Positions 1-6,422 of a stretch of 7,020 nt of DNA are shown in pieces (position 1 is the first letter of the stretch; each line of letters starts with the position of its first letter). Below the pieces are notes generated by a model, which saw only the letters and a list, made by a program, of their open reading frames with translations, was not told the origin of the DNA and ran no database searches. The position numbers and the translations under genes were made by a program. The stretch is taken from contig JAUSKV010000161.1 of NCBI GenBank assembly GCA_030646745.1, forward strand, positions 1 through 7,020. The letters are read 5' to 3'. The stretch is from Sulfurimonas sp. GTDB taxonomy: Bacteria > Campylobacterota > Campylobacteria > Campylobacterales > Sulfurimonadaceae.

Positions 1-1
1 T

Positions 2-358
2 GAGATAGCTACAAATATCAGGTCTTATACGCTTGCCTTTAACGGTAGTGAGCTGGTTGGTTTTTGTGCACTTCATGTTCACACATCTTCCCTCGCCGAG
101 ATTAGGTCTTTGATTGTAAAGGAAAAACACAGAGGACAAAAAATAGGAGAAAATTTAGTAAACAAATCTCTTGAAGAGGCATATATTTTAGGACTTCAAA
201 AAATATTAAGTTTAACTTATAAAAAATCATTTTTTGAAAGATTGGGTTTTATAGAAATTTCAAAAGAGTCACTGCCAGAGCATAAAATCTGGGCTGATTG
301 TATTAAATGTAAACACTTTCCCGTATGCAACGAAATAGCACTCATAAAAAATCTTTAG
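2..358 (+). CDS. GNAT N-acetyltransferase, ArgA-like short type (5' truncated)
   Basis: The reading frame is open from base 2 to the TAG at 356-358, so the gene begins upstream of the window and 118 codons are visible. The GNAT acetyl-CoA-binding signature is clear: a beta strand (EIRSLIV, visible residues 33-39) followed by the R/Q-x-x-G-x-G/A-type loop in KHRGQKIGENLV, where the pantetheine pyrophosphate binds. A later FFERLGF segment is the usual GNAT motif B. The C-terminus carries KIWADCIKCKHFPVCNEIAL, a CxxC-x5-C pattern. I associate this with the short, GNAT-only N-acetylglutamate synthase relatives (COG1246, ArgA-like), which lack an amino-acid-kinase domain. If that is right, it would acetylate glutamate for arginine synthesis, but the substrate cannot be read from the sequence. 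An ATG-free start at base 110 would cut through the acetyl-CoA fold and is not credible. The 3' end overlaps the next gene by 34 bp. Confidence 0.85.
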   Translation, partial: EIATNIRSYTLAFNGSELVGFCALHVHTSSLAEIRSLIVKEKHRGQKIGENLVNKSLEEAYILGLQKILSLTYKKSFFERLGFIEISKESLPEHKIWADCIKCKHFPVCNEIALIKNL

Positions 359-777
359 CACCGCTTCCATATATTATATTTTTTATAATATATGAGAGCC
401 TTAGCAGTATATACCTTTTTTTACCACCGCTTTTTGGTGTTTTATTTGTTCTTTTTGTTTATGCTTTAAACAAAGAGGATGTTGTCTCTTTACTTACAAT
501 ATCATTATGTTTACTGTTGTTTGAGGCTGATAAGGGGTATGTTCTTTTTACCTCAATTCTATATTTTACAATTGCATACAAATTTATTATGCCAAAAATT
601 ATACAAAATGTTAGCTGCAATTCTTGTGTGAAAATTTCATACATTTTATTGGCATATTTTGGATTTTTTTTATTTAATGTTATTTTGTCTAAACTATTTT
701 TATTCCCTATGCCAACAATAAACTATTATATAATTTATTATATAGTAGCTGAATTTTTGATAGCGAGTCTTTTATGA
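325..777 (+). CDS. Small polytopic inner-membrane protein, MreD-like, preceding PBP2
   Basis: This 150-residue, very hydrophobic protein has about five or six predicted membrane segments (roughly residues 12-30, 32-47, 52-66, 68-88, 103-122 and 128-150). A short basic N-terminus (MQRNSTHKKS) suggests a cytoplasmic N-terminal end. Its size, topology and position directly before a PBP2 gene match MreD, the rod-complex membrane partner of MreC and PBP2. Campylobacter species have an uncharacterised integral membrane gene in the same place (Cj0651 before pbpC, from memory). No MreD-specific residue is diagnostic here, so the assignment is by context. The ATG at 325 lies inside the end of the acetyltransferase gene and has no convincing Shine-Dalgarno sequence. 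No later ATG precedes the first membrane segments, so translation may depend on coupling to the upstream gene. The stop overlaps the mrdA start as ATGA (774-777), which implies co-translation. Coding DNA here is the most AT-rich of the left half, as expected for Phe/Ile/Leu/Tyr-rich membrane proteins. Confidence 0.75.
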   Translation: MQRNSTHKKSLAPLPYIIFFIIYESLSSIYLFLPPLFGVLFVLFVYALNKEDVVSLLTISLCLLLFEADKGYVLFTSILYFTIAYKFIMPKIIQNVSCNSCVKISYILLAYFGFFLFNVILSKLFLFPMPTINYYIIYYIVAEFLIASLL

Positions 778-2564
778 AAATAAAATTCATATTAGCTCTA
801 TTTGCATCAATCTGGTTAGCTTTGATTGTAAGACTCTTTTTTTTAGCTGTTGAATCAAATAATTATTATTCAAAACTTTCACGCAATAACACTGTGAGAA
901 TTGAAAAAATAGCGCCAGTGAGAGGTGAAATAGTTGATGTTAACAATAAGCCGATTGCTATAAATAAATTGGGCTTTAAAATATTACTTAAGCCTAATTT
1001 ATTACAAACAAAAAATATTGAAATATTTAATGAAGAGATAGCTGTATTAACGAGACTGTTGCCTAGTTTAAAGTCCAATGAGTTAATAAAAAATTATAAG
1101 AAAAAAGATTCATACTATAATCATAACTACATAGATATTGTTCCATTTATCTCTTACGAAGAGATAGCACCTGTCTATTCTATACTTAATTTAAGAGAGA
1201 ATATACAAATTGTCTCAGCTCCAAAAAGATATTATCCATATGAAGAAATCGGTGCGCATGTCATCGGCTATGTCTCTCGTGCGAATAAAAAAGATATAGA
1301 GAATAATGATTTATTAGAACTTATCGGCTACATAGGCAAAACAGGAATAGAAAAACAGTATAACGAATTTTTACAAGGTGAATCCGGATATAGAGAGATA
1401 AAAGTAAATGCCAGCAATCAAGAGATAGAAGAAATTTCATATAAAAGCCCCTTAGAAGATAAAAAATTAACTTTAAATATAGATATAGAATTAGAAAAAT
1501 ATATTGCAACCCTTTTTGCGGATCAAGCAGGAGCAGTGGTTGTGATGAATGTAGATGGCTCAATTCTCTCCGCTGGCAGTTTTCCTGAATATGATTTAAA
1601 TACATTCGTTTCTGGCATTACTTACGATTTATGGGACAAGTTGTCAACCAGTTTGGATAAGCCATTTACAAATAAGCTGATTAACGGTTTATACCCTCCC
1701 GGTTCAACAATAAAAACAGGTTTGGGACTTATATATATAACAACAAAGTTAAATGAGTATTGGAATGTTAATTGTACTGCTGAATTACCTGTTGGTAATA
1801 GAATTTTTAGATGTTGGAAACAGCAGGGCGGACATGGAAGTACAAATATCATAAAAGCAATAAGAGAGAGTTGTGATGATTTCTTTTATAAAGGCAGTCT
1901 TATTGTTGGAAATGAAAAAATGAGCGAAGGACTTATTCGGTATGGACTTGGAAGAAAGAGCGGTATTGATTTACCTAATGAGTTCGTAGGCACAGTTCCT
2001 TCAAGAGAATGGAAAAGAGAAAAATATAATCTTCCATGGACGCTTGGAGAAACTGTGAATACCTCTATTGGTCAAGGAGATTTTTTAACTACTCCGATTC
2101 AAATGGCACGCTTTACAGCACTGATGGCAACGGGAAAGCTACCGGTTCCTCATTTTGCTAAAATGATAGGAGACAAGCCATATTCGCCACAGGCGGAAGA
2201 GGTTTTAAGTAGTAATGAGTTAGCAAAACTTCCTCTCATACAAAAAGCGATGTTCGGGGTGTGTAATGAACCGGGAGGGACAGCGATAAATTATGTTAAT
2301 TCAAAAGTAATTATAGCCGGAAAAACCGGTACTGCACAGGTTGTAGAAATTAAACAAGATGAAAAGAAGAGAAAATTGGAGCATGACATGGAGTATTATA
2401 ATCGCTCACATGCATGGTTTACAACATATGGACCCTATGATAATCCAAAGTATGTTGTTTTAGTTATGGTTGAACATGGTGGGCACGGCGGTTCCGCCTC
2501 TGGTGACATAGTCTCAAAAATATATAATAAACTCTTGGAACTGGGTTATATTACTAAAGATTAA
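774..2564 (+). CDS. mrdA: Penicillin-binding protein 2 (peptidoglycan D,D-transpeptidase, elongation)
   Basis: This is a class B PBP of 596 residues, close to the usual length of about 600. It cross-links peptidoglycan in the periplasm during side-wall elongation, working with RodA and MreC/MreD. An uncleaved N-terminal anchor (KFILALFASIWLALIVRLFF, residues 4-23) is followed by the dimerisation/pedestal domain, including the PVRGEIVD stretch typical of the family. The transpeptidase domain fills the C-terminal half. Its catalytic motif SxxK is S311-T-I-K314 in the context YPPGSTIKTG. The second motif is S366-C-D368, the SxD variant normal for PBP2. The third is K517-T-G-T520 in AGKTGTAQ. The late HAWFTTYGP and VMVEHGGHGGS segments are also PBP2-like. 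The ATG at 774 overlaps the stop of the upstream membrane gene by 4 bp, so translation is probably coupled. It converges on ybeY, with only 17 bp between the stop codons and no clear terminator hairpin. All catalytic motifs are intact. Confidence 0.96.
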   Translation: MKIKFILALFASIWLALIVRLFFLAVESNNYYSKLSRNNTVRIEKIAPVRGEIVDVNNKPIAINKLGFKILLKPNLLQTKNIEIFNEEIAVLTRLLPSLKSNELIKNYKKKDSYYNHNYIDIVPFISYEEIAPVYSILNLRENIQIVSAPKRYYPYEEIGAHVIGYVSRANKKDIENNDLLELIGYIGKTGIEKQYNEFLQGESGYREIKVNASNQEIEEISYKSPLEDKKLTLNIDIELEKYIATLFADQAGAVVVMNVDGSILSAGSFPEYDLNTFVSGITYDLWDKLSTSLDKPFTNKLINGLYPPGSTIKTGLGLIYITTKLNEYWNVNCTAELPVGNRIFRCWKQQGGHGSTNIIKAIRESCDDFFYKGSLIVGNEKMSEGLIRYGLGRKSGIDLPNEFVGTVPSREWKREKYNLPWTLGETVNTSIGQGDFLTTPIQMARFTALMATGKLPVPHFAKMIGDKPYSPQAEEVLSSNELAKLPLIQKAMFGVCNEPGGTAINYVNSKVIIAGKTGTAQVVEIKQDEKKRKLEHDMEYYNRSHAWFTTYGPYDNPKYVVLVMVEHGGHGGSASGDIVSKIYNKLLELGYITKD

Positions 2565-2581
2565 TGTTTTTTAGGCAGTTA

Positions 2582-3001
2582 TTACCCTTGTGTTCTAATT
2601 ATTAAACTGCTGGGCAATTCAAACTCTTTAATCAAACTAGCCTCTTTTTCTCTCATCTCACCACTGTCAACTTCATGGTCATACCCAAGCAGATGGAGTA
2701 AGCCATGAATAAAAAGCAGAGCCAGTTCATTATCGGTGGTATGAGAAAATTCTTTGGACTTTGCTTCTACATGCCAAGATGAAATCACAATGCTGCCAAG
2801 AGGTGACATTGGCATTTCAACATAAGGAAAACTTAAAACATCGGTATCTTTATCGATGTTTCTATGTTCTTTATTTATCTCTCTTATCTCTTCGTTTGAA
2901 GTGATTATCAGTTCTATCTCTTTATCAGTAAATTTATCAGCAATGGCATTTAAAAGTACTTCATCAATTTTAAGTGAGGTTCTATTATCTAATTCAATCA
3001 T
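2582..3001 (-). CDS. ybeY: Endoribonuclease YbeY (rRNA maturation factor)
   Basis: This 139-residue protein is near the usual 140-155 for the family. YbeY is a single-domain zinc endoribonuclease involved in 16S rRNA 3'-end maturation and ribosome quality control in the cytoplasm. The hallmark H-x3-H-x5-H zinc motif is present as H99-GLL-H103-LLGYD-H109. The conserved stretch HRNIDKDTDVLSFP (residues 46-59) also matches the family, and R47 is the expected conserved basic residue. The usual GDI strand reads GSI at residues 69-71, a mild deviation. The ATG at 2999-3001 is preceded by an A/T-rich run without a strong Shine-Dalgarno sequence. It lies downstream of the YjfB-like gene on the same strand, with 72 bp between them that hold an inverted repeat, so it may be co-transcribed or separated from that gene by the structure. 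It converges with mrdA. Confidence 0.95.
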   Translation of the reverse strand: MIELDNRTSLKIDEVLLNAIADKFTDKEIELIITSNEEIREINKEHRNIDKDTDVLSFPYVEMPMSPLGSIVISSWHVEAKSKEFSHTTDNELALLFIHGLLHLLGYDHEVDSGEMREKEASLIKEFELPSSLIIRTQG

Positions 3002-3026
3002 AAAAAAAATTATCCAATGAGGTTTA

Positions 3027-3061
3027 TTTTTTGTAAATCATGTACAAAAAAGTACATGATT
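3027..3061. repeat. Overlapping, mutually exclusive inverted repeats between ybeY and the YjfB-like gene
   Basis: A perfect 10-bp inverted repeat has arms AATCATGTAC (3036-3045) and GTACATGATT (3052-3061) around a six-A loop. The same bases can form a second perfect 9-bp stem, TTTTTTGTA (3027-3035) with TACAAAAAA (3043-3051), with a seven-base loop. The two stems share 3036-3051 and cannot coexist. On the minus strand, in the direction of the flanking genes, the first stem is followed by an A-rich stretch and not a T-run, so it is not a textbook Rho-independent terminator. It could be an RNA processing site, an attenuator-like switch or a protein-binding dyad. The repeat is certain; its role is inferred. 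Confidence 0.7.
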
Positions 3062-3073
3062 ATCGGAAGTGTA

Positions 3074-3256
3074 TTACGCTGTTAAATTTAAATTATTTCC
3101 CACACCCGTTTTTTGTGCTGTCACTTGTTTTGCTTGTTCATTAGCACTGTCAAGAACTTTTAAAACGCTTTTTTCTTGAACATCTATAGCTTTTTTTAGA
3201 GCTTCTACCTGCGTTGAACTATTCGCTGACCCTGCTGTTGAAGATGATACATCCAT
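3074..3256 (-). CDS. YjfB-like putative motility protein (60 aa)
   Basis: This small acidic/polar protein has no signal peptide or membrane segment. A Ser/Thr-rich head (residues 1-15) is followed by an amphipathic helix, VEALKKAIDVQEKSVLKVL (about residues 17-35), then an Ala/Gln/Lys helix and a short polar tail ending NLNLTA. The VxxLKKAIDxQ core resembles the Pfam YjfB-type putative motility family (PF14070), whose members are about 60 residues and have no established biochemical role. The start at 3256 is supported by a good Shine-Dalgarno sequence, AAGGAAA (complement of 3261-3267), which is stronger than those of its neighbours. It is encoded divergently from queC and upstream of ybeY. 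No flagellar gene is visible in this window, so the motility link rests on family resemblance only. Confidence 0.75.
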   Translation of the reverse strand: MDVSSSTAGSANSSTQVEALKKAIDVQEKSVLKVLDSANEQAKQVTAQKTGVGNNLNLTA

Positions 3257-3260
3257 GCTA

Positions 3261-3267
3261 TTTCCTT
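3261..3267 (-). promoter_or_regulatory. Shine-Dalgarno sequence of the YjfB-like gene
   Basis: AAGGAAA on the minus strand lies just upstream of the ATG at 3254-3256 at normal spacing. It fixes the start of this short gene and supports that it is translated. Confidence 0.7.
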
Positions 3268-3285
3268 TACCTATAGTATTGGCAC

Positions 3286-3291
3286 ATTCTA
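3286..3291 (-). promoter_or_regulatory. Possible -10 element for the YjfB-like gene
   Basis: TAGAAT on the minus strand would start transcription near 3279, giving a leader of about 22 nt that contains the AAGGAAA ribosome-binding site. No good -35 is seen. Campylobacterota housekeeping promoters often lack a conserved -35, so the call rests on one hexamer. Confidence 0.25.
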
Positions 3292-3334
3292 TTGTTTAAT
3301 TCATTTAACGAATATTAAAAAAATATATTATGTA

Positions 3335-3343
3335 TGTTAAAAT
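3335..3343 (+). promoter_or_regulatory. Extended -10 promoter element upstream of queC
   Basis: TG-T-TAAAAT is an extended -10-type element whose last base is 7 nt before the queC ATG at 3350. If used, transcription would start at or next to the A of the ATG and give a leaderless mRNA. An alternative hexamer, TATTAT (3326-3331), would give a leader of about 12 nt, still without a Shine-Dalgarno sequence. Confidence 0.4.
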
Positions 3344-3349
3344 ACACCT

Positions 3350-4024
3350 ATGAAAAATAAAAATAAAAAAGCAGTTTGTGTGATGAGTGGTGGGATGGAC
3401 TCTACGCTTAGTGCATATATGATGAAAAATGACGGTTGCGAAATAGTTGCGGTGCATTTTAATTATGAGCAGACAACTCAAGCAAAAGAGTTGGAATGTT
3501 TTTTAAAGATATGCGATGCATTAAATGTATCCAATAGATATGTTATGGATTTGGATTTTTTTAAACAGCTTGGTGCATCTGCTTTGACAGACAAAAGCAT
3601 AGAAATCCCTACAAATGGGCTGGAAGAGGGTGTTCCTATAACTTATGTACCTTTTAGAAACGGTATATTTTTAAGCATGGCAGCAGCCATTGCAGAAAAA
3701 GAGGGTGCGGAGTTTATAGCTATCGGCGTGGTAGAAGAGGATAGCAGTGGTTATCCAGATTGTAGAGAATCTTATATAAAAAGCATGGAGCAGAGCATAA
3801 ATCTCGGTACAAAAGAGGAGACAAATATAGAGATAAAAATGCCGTTGGTTCACATGAAAAAATCTCAAATAGTAGAAAAATCTCTACAACTCAGTGTACC
3901 GCTAGAGTTAACATGGAGCTGCTATAAAAATGAAGAAGTGGCATGCGGAGTTTGTGACAGCTGTAGATTGAGATTGAATGGATTTAAGTTAGCCGGAGTT
4001 ACAGACCCAATTGAGTATGAATAA
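3350..4024 (+). CDS. queC: 7-cyano-7-deazaguanine (preQ0) synthase QueC
   Basis: This 224-residue protein has the normal length for the family. QueC uses ATP and ammonia to convert 7-carboxy-7-deazaguanine to preQ0 in the cytoplasm, the step before QueF in queuosine tRNA modification. The ATP-pyrophosphatase P-loop SGGMDS is at residues 13-18, directly after the first beta strand, which fixes the start near residue 1. YVPFRN (99-104) and YPDCR (135-139) are characteristic QueC motifs. The C-terminal zinc site is complete, with Cys191, Cys199, Cys202 and Cys205 in a C-x7-C-x2-C-x2-C pattern. No Shine-Dalgarno sequence precedes the ATG, and an extended -10 lies immediately upstream. The 3' end overlaps the next gene by 8 bp, counting that gene from its ATG, so the two form an operon. 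No other queuosine gene is in the window. Confidence 0.96.
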   Translation: MKNKNKKAVCVMSGGMDSTLSAYMMKNDGCEIVAVHFNYEQTTQAKELECFLKICDALNVSNRYVMDLDFFKQLGASALTDKSIEIPTNGLEEGVPITYVPFRNGIFLSMAAAIAEKEGAEFIAIGVVEEDSSGYPDCRESYIKSMEQSINLGTKEETNIEIKMPLVHMKKSQIVEKSLQLSVPLELTWSCYKNEEVACGVCDSCRLRLNGFKLAGVTDPIEYE

Positions 4025-4670
4025 AATTGTTTTCAAAGATTTAGAGATTGAACATATCTGCAAAACCAGTTTAAAAAATAGCTATATAAGTGTTACGAAA
4101 GATGCAAAAATAGTTCTAAAAACACCAAAAGTATCTCAAAGATTCATAGTGGATTTGCTAACACAAAGAGAGAGTTGGATACGGGGACATCTTCTGAAAA
4201 TCGTATCCAATAAACCGGAAGTGGTAAACCTAGAAGATGAACTTCTGCTTTTTGGTGATATCTACAGTATCGATATAGAAGAGGCCAGGGAACTCAGAGA
4301 GTTACTGTTTAAACTCAGAGTAGCCAATCAAAAAAATATACTAGGCTGTTACGATAATTTTTATAAACTTTATGCAGCAAAGTATCTGATTCCCAGAGTT
4401 GCACATTTCTCTGCAATCATGAATCTTGAATATAAAGAGATTAAATTTAGAAAAATGCGAAGCAGATGGGGAAGTTGCAGCTCAAAAAAAGTTATAACAC
4501 TCAATATTGAGCTGCTAAAAGTAAAAAAAGAGCTTATTGATTATGTGATAGTCCATGAACTGGCACATTTAGTTCATATGAACCATTCCAAAAACTTTCA
4601 TAATTTAGTGCAAAAATATATTACAAACTCAAAGCTAGTCAGAAAAGAGCTGAAAAGTATTCGTTTATAA
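4017..4670 (+). CDS. YgjP-like zinc-dependent metallohydrolase (COG1451/DUF45 family)
   Basis: This soluble protein is 217 residues from the ATG at 4017. The conserved signature RSRWGSCS (residues 148-155) precedes the zinc motif H180-E-L-A-H184, with a third ligand at H190 in MNHSKNF. This gives HExxH-x5-H, the arrangement of the YgjP/SprT-like gluzincin-related fold. E. coli YgjP has been linked to UTP pyrophosphatase activity, but for most members the substrate is unknown and I do not assign one here. The usual F-W after NHS is F194-H195. The ATG at 4017 overlaps the queC stop by 8 bp. A TTG two codons earlier (4011) is possible but less likely. A GGAG at 3994-3997 is rather far from either start, so coupling to queC translation is plausible. 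The stop is 2 bp from the convergent nifA stop. Confidence 0.88.
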   Translation: MNKIVFKDLEIEHICKTSLKNSYISVTKDAKIVLKTPKVSQRFIVDLLTQRESWIRGHLLKIVSNKPEVVNLEDELLLFGDIYSIDIEEARELRELLFKLRVANQKNILGCYDNFYKLYAAKYLIPRVAHFSAIMNLEYKEIKFRKMRSRWGSCSSKKVITLNIELLKVKKELIDYVIVHELAHLVHMNHSKNFHNLVQKYITNSKLVRKELKSIRL

Positions 4671-4672
4671 CT

Positions 4673-6283
4673 TTAAAATTCAATCCCATACTTCTGTATT
4701 TTATACCCTATCTGACGGGCAGTCATTCCTAGCTGGGTGGCAGCTTTAGTCTGAATTCCACGATGTTCAATGAGTGCTTGGATGATGGACTCTTTTTCCA
4801 TGTCTAGCAGACTTGTTTTTGTTAATCGTGGAGTTGGTTGCTTCGTAATAGTTGCCGTTTCTGGTACATAGATCGGTATCGGTTCTGTCGGCATGTGTAA
4901 TTTCTGGTAGTTAAACGGCAATACATGGTTGAGCATTTCCGGTTCTATATTTCCATTTGGGCAGATGAGAACAATTCGCTCCATTGTATTTTGCAGCTCT
5001 CTGATGTTCCCAGGCCACGGGTAGTCAAGAAGAATCTCAAGTGCAGCTTTTGAGAAACTCATCTGTTTACGATGCTCCTGCATAAATTTTTGCAGGTAAT
5101 GTTCTACAAGCAGTTTTACATCTTCATATCTCTCTCTGAGCGGAGGAAGATTTACAGGGATAACATTTAAACGGTAAAACAAATCCTCTCTAAATGTGCC
5201 ATTTTTAACCATCTCTTCTAGGTTTCTATTAGTTGCCGCAACGAGACGGACATTGGTTTTTATGGTTTTATTTCCGCCGACTCGCTCAAACTCCTGCTCT
5301 TGCAAAATTCTAAGGAGTTTCACTTGAAGTGAGGGGGTAATATCGCCTATCTCATCGAGAAAAAGTGTTCCGCCATCTGCCAGTTCAAAGCGACCCTTTC
5401 TTGCCTCTTTCGCATCTGTAAAAGCGCCTTTCTCATGACCGAAAAGTTCACTCTCAAGCAGAGTTTCACTTATTGCAGCACAGTTTAGTTTTATAAAAGG
5501 TGCATTACTTCTTTTACTCAGATTATGCACTGCTGTAGCGATGAGCTCTTTACCGGTTCCTGTTTCTCCACGAATAAGAATTGTCGCGTCCGATGGGGCT
5601 ACGGTTTCAAGCATGCTAAATACCACTCTCATTTTAGAACTTCTGCCGATAATGCTTTCAAATTTATATTCGCTGAGAGCTTGGTCTTTATAGTAGGTTT
5701 TTAGCTCGGTGAGCTCCTCTTTTTCTTTTGCAAATTTTCTTTGTGTCGCCAATGTTCCGCCAAAAAGTGAGCCGACAATCGTGAGCATGCGTACAACATC
5801 ATCAAAATCCATAGCCGATGATTTGCATGTATTCGCAGATATAACTGCTATAACTCCATCCTCTTGAATAATTGGCACGGCGACATAGGAGATAGAATTA
5901 ATATTGATTGTACCTATCTTGTTTATGTAGTTGATATTGTTATGTATATTTTCTATAACAACCGGCTCAGCACTTTTTGCAGCGAGTCCTGTTGCTCCTT
6001 CCCCTAGTTTATAAACTGCCATTTTTTTCTGTTGCGCAGTCAAATCTATGGAAGCGTAAAGTTCTAATTGAGTTTTATCATCACTCAGCATAAAAAGTGT
6101 ACAGCGGTCAAGATAGGAGTTTCGCTTAAGCATTCGCATCCCTTTTTCTATGCTCTCATGAACATCAGTAGTACTTGAGAGCATTACGGCGATGTCATAC
6201 ATTAGGCTAATCTCATTATATGCAAATGCTAGTGAGCAACTTTTACAATCTTCTTTATCTGGTATATTTATATTGTTAGGCAT
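4673..6283 (-). CDS. nifA: NifA-type sigma-54-dependent activator of nitrogen fixation genes
   Basis: At 536 residues this is the usual NifA size. NifA binds upstream of nif promoters and uses ATP hydrolysis to open RNA polymerase-sigma-54 complexes. An N-terminal GAF domain (about residues 25-180) and a charged helical linker (183-205) precede the AAA+ domain. That domain shows Walker A GETGTGKE (239-246), the loop GAFTDA (286-291), Walker B GTLFLDE (305-311), the [11 protein letters not shown] arginine-finger region (364-374) and WPGNIREL (423-430). A Pro/Thr-rich linker (455-490) leads to a Fis-type HTH (about 495-533) whose [21 protein letters not shown] matches NifA closely and supports this name over NorR or other GAF activators. 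It deviates in three ways: GAFTDA replaces the canonical GAFTGA; the inter-domain cysteine cluster of rhizobial oxygen-sensitive NifA is absent (only C441 nearby); and an N-terminal C13-K-S-C16 is present. No Shine-Dalgarno sequence is obvious at the ATG. The gene is divergent from the Tpx-like gene. Confidence 0.88.
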   Translation of the reverse strand: MPNNINIPDKEDCKSCSLAFAYNEISLMYDIAVMLSSTTDVHESIEKGMRMLKRNSYLDRCTLFMLSDDKTQLELYASIDLTAQQKKMAVYKLGEGATGLAAKSAEPVVIENIHNNINYINKIGTININSISYVAVPIIQEDGVIAVISANTCKSSAMDFDDVVRMLTIVGSLFGGTLATQRKFAKEKEELTELKTYYKDQALSEYKFESIIGRSSKMRVVFSMLETVAPSDATILIRGETGTGKELIATAVHNLSKRSNAPFIKLNCAAISETLLESELFGHEKGAFTDAKEARKGRFELADGGTLFLDEIGDITPSLQVKLLRILQEQEFERVGGNKTIKTNVRLVAATNRNLEEMVKNGTFREDLFYRLNVIPVNLPPLRERYEDVKLLVEHYLQKFMQEHRKQMSFSKAALEILLDYPWPGNIRELQNTMERIVLICPNGNIEPEMLNHVLPFNYQKLHMPTEPIPIYVPETATITKQPTPRLTKTSLLDMEKESIIQALIEHRGIQTKAATQLGMTARQIGYKIQKYGIEF

Positions 6284-6305
6284 TTTGTCATCTTTTTTTG
6301 TTTGA

Positions 6306-6311
6306 ATTATA
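6306..6311 (-). promoter_or_regulatory. Candidate -10 element for nifA
   Basis: A perfect TATAAT on the minus strand (complement of ATTATA) lies 22 bp upstream of the nifA ATG. Transcription would start near 6299, giving a leader of about 16 nt. No GG-N10-GC sigma-54 promoter was found on this side, so nifA appears to be transcribed by the housekeeping sigma factor. Confidence 0.4.
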
Positions 6312-6341
6312 CTATATGTCTATACAGAGATATGTATAAAA

Positions 6342-6347
6342 TATAAT
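6342..6347 (+). promoter_or_regulatory. Candidate -10 element for the Tpx-like gene
   Basis: TATAAT on the plus strand is about 75 bp upstream of the ATG at 6423. A second hexamer, TATTAT (6372-6377), would give a shorter leader of about 39 nt. The region is so AT-rich that such hexamers occur by chance, so the exact promoter is unsettled. Confidence 0.3.
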
Positions 6348-6361
6348 CAATTATATGATTA
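6344..6361. repeat. Dyad TAATCA-N6-TGATTA in the nifA/tpx intergenic region
   Basis: Six-base inverted arms (6344-6349 and 6356-6361) are separated by ATTATA and overlap the candidate -10 of the Tpx-like gene. A separate perfect palindrome, ATGCATGCAT, is at 6378-6387. Either could be an operator in this divergent control region. Neither matches the NifA upstream site (TGT-N10-ACA) or an FNR box (TTGAT-N4-ATCAA). Confidence 0.3.
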
Positions 6362-6413
6362 CTTTATAGAATATTATATGCATGCATCAATTTAAACAGT
6401 ATCTTATATAAAT

Positions 6414-6418
6414 GGAAG
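6414..6418 (+). promoter_or_regulatory. Shine-Dalgarno sequence of the Tpx-like gene
   Basis: GGAAG is followed by AAAA before the ATG at 6423, a suitable spacing that confirms this start. Confidence 0.6.
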
Positions 6419-6422
6419 AAAA

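Noticed and set aside
110..358. A complete small gene starting at ATT 110
   Set aside because: The frame is open to the window edge and the acetyl-CoA-binding strand begins upstream of 110, so the gene is truncated by the window and not short.
866..1852. Open frames on the minus strand within mrdA
   Set aside because: They lie opposite a well-supported PBP2 gene, have unlikely compositions and resemble no family, so they are shadows of the coding strand.
3036..3061. Rho-independent terminator for the YjfB-like gene
   Set aside because: On the minus strand the stem is followed by an A-rich run, not a T-run. The plus strand also lacks a following T-run.
3280..3297. TGGCAC followed by TTG-like bases upstream of queC, resembling a sigma-54 promoter
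   Set aside because: The spacing to the -12 half is one base too long and the essential GC is absent (reads TTGT), so it does not fit GG-N10-GC.
3671..3868. Minus-strand open frame inside queC
   Set aside because: It is a shadow of queC, with no ribosome-binding site or family features.
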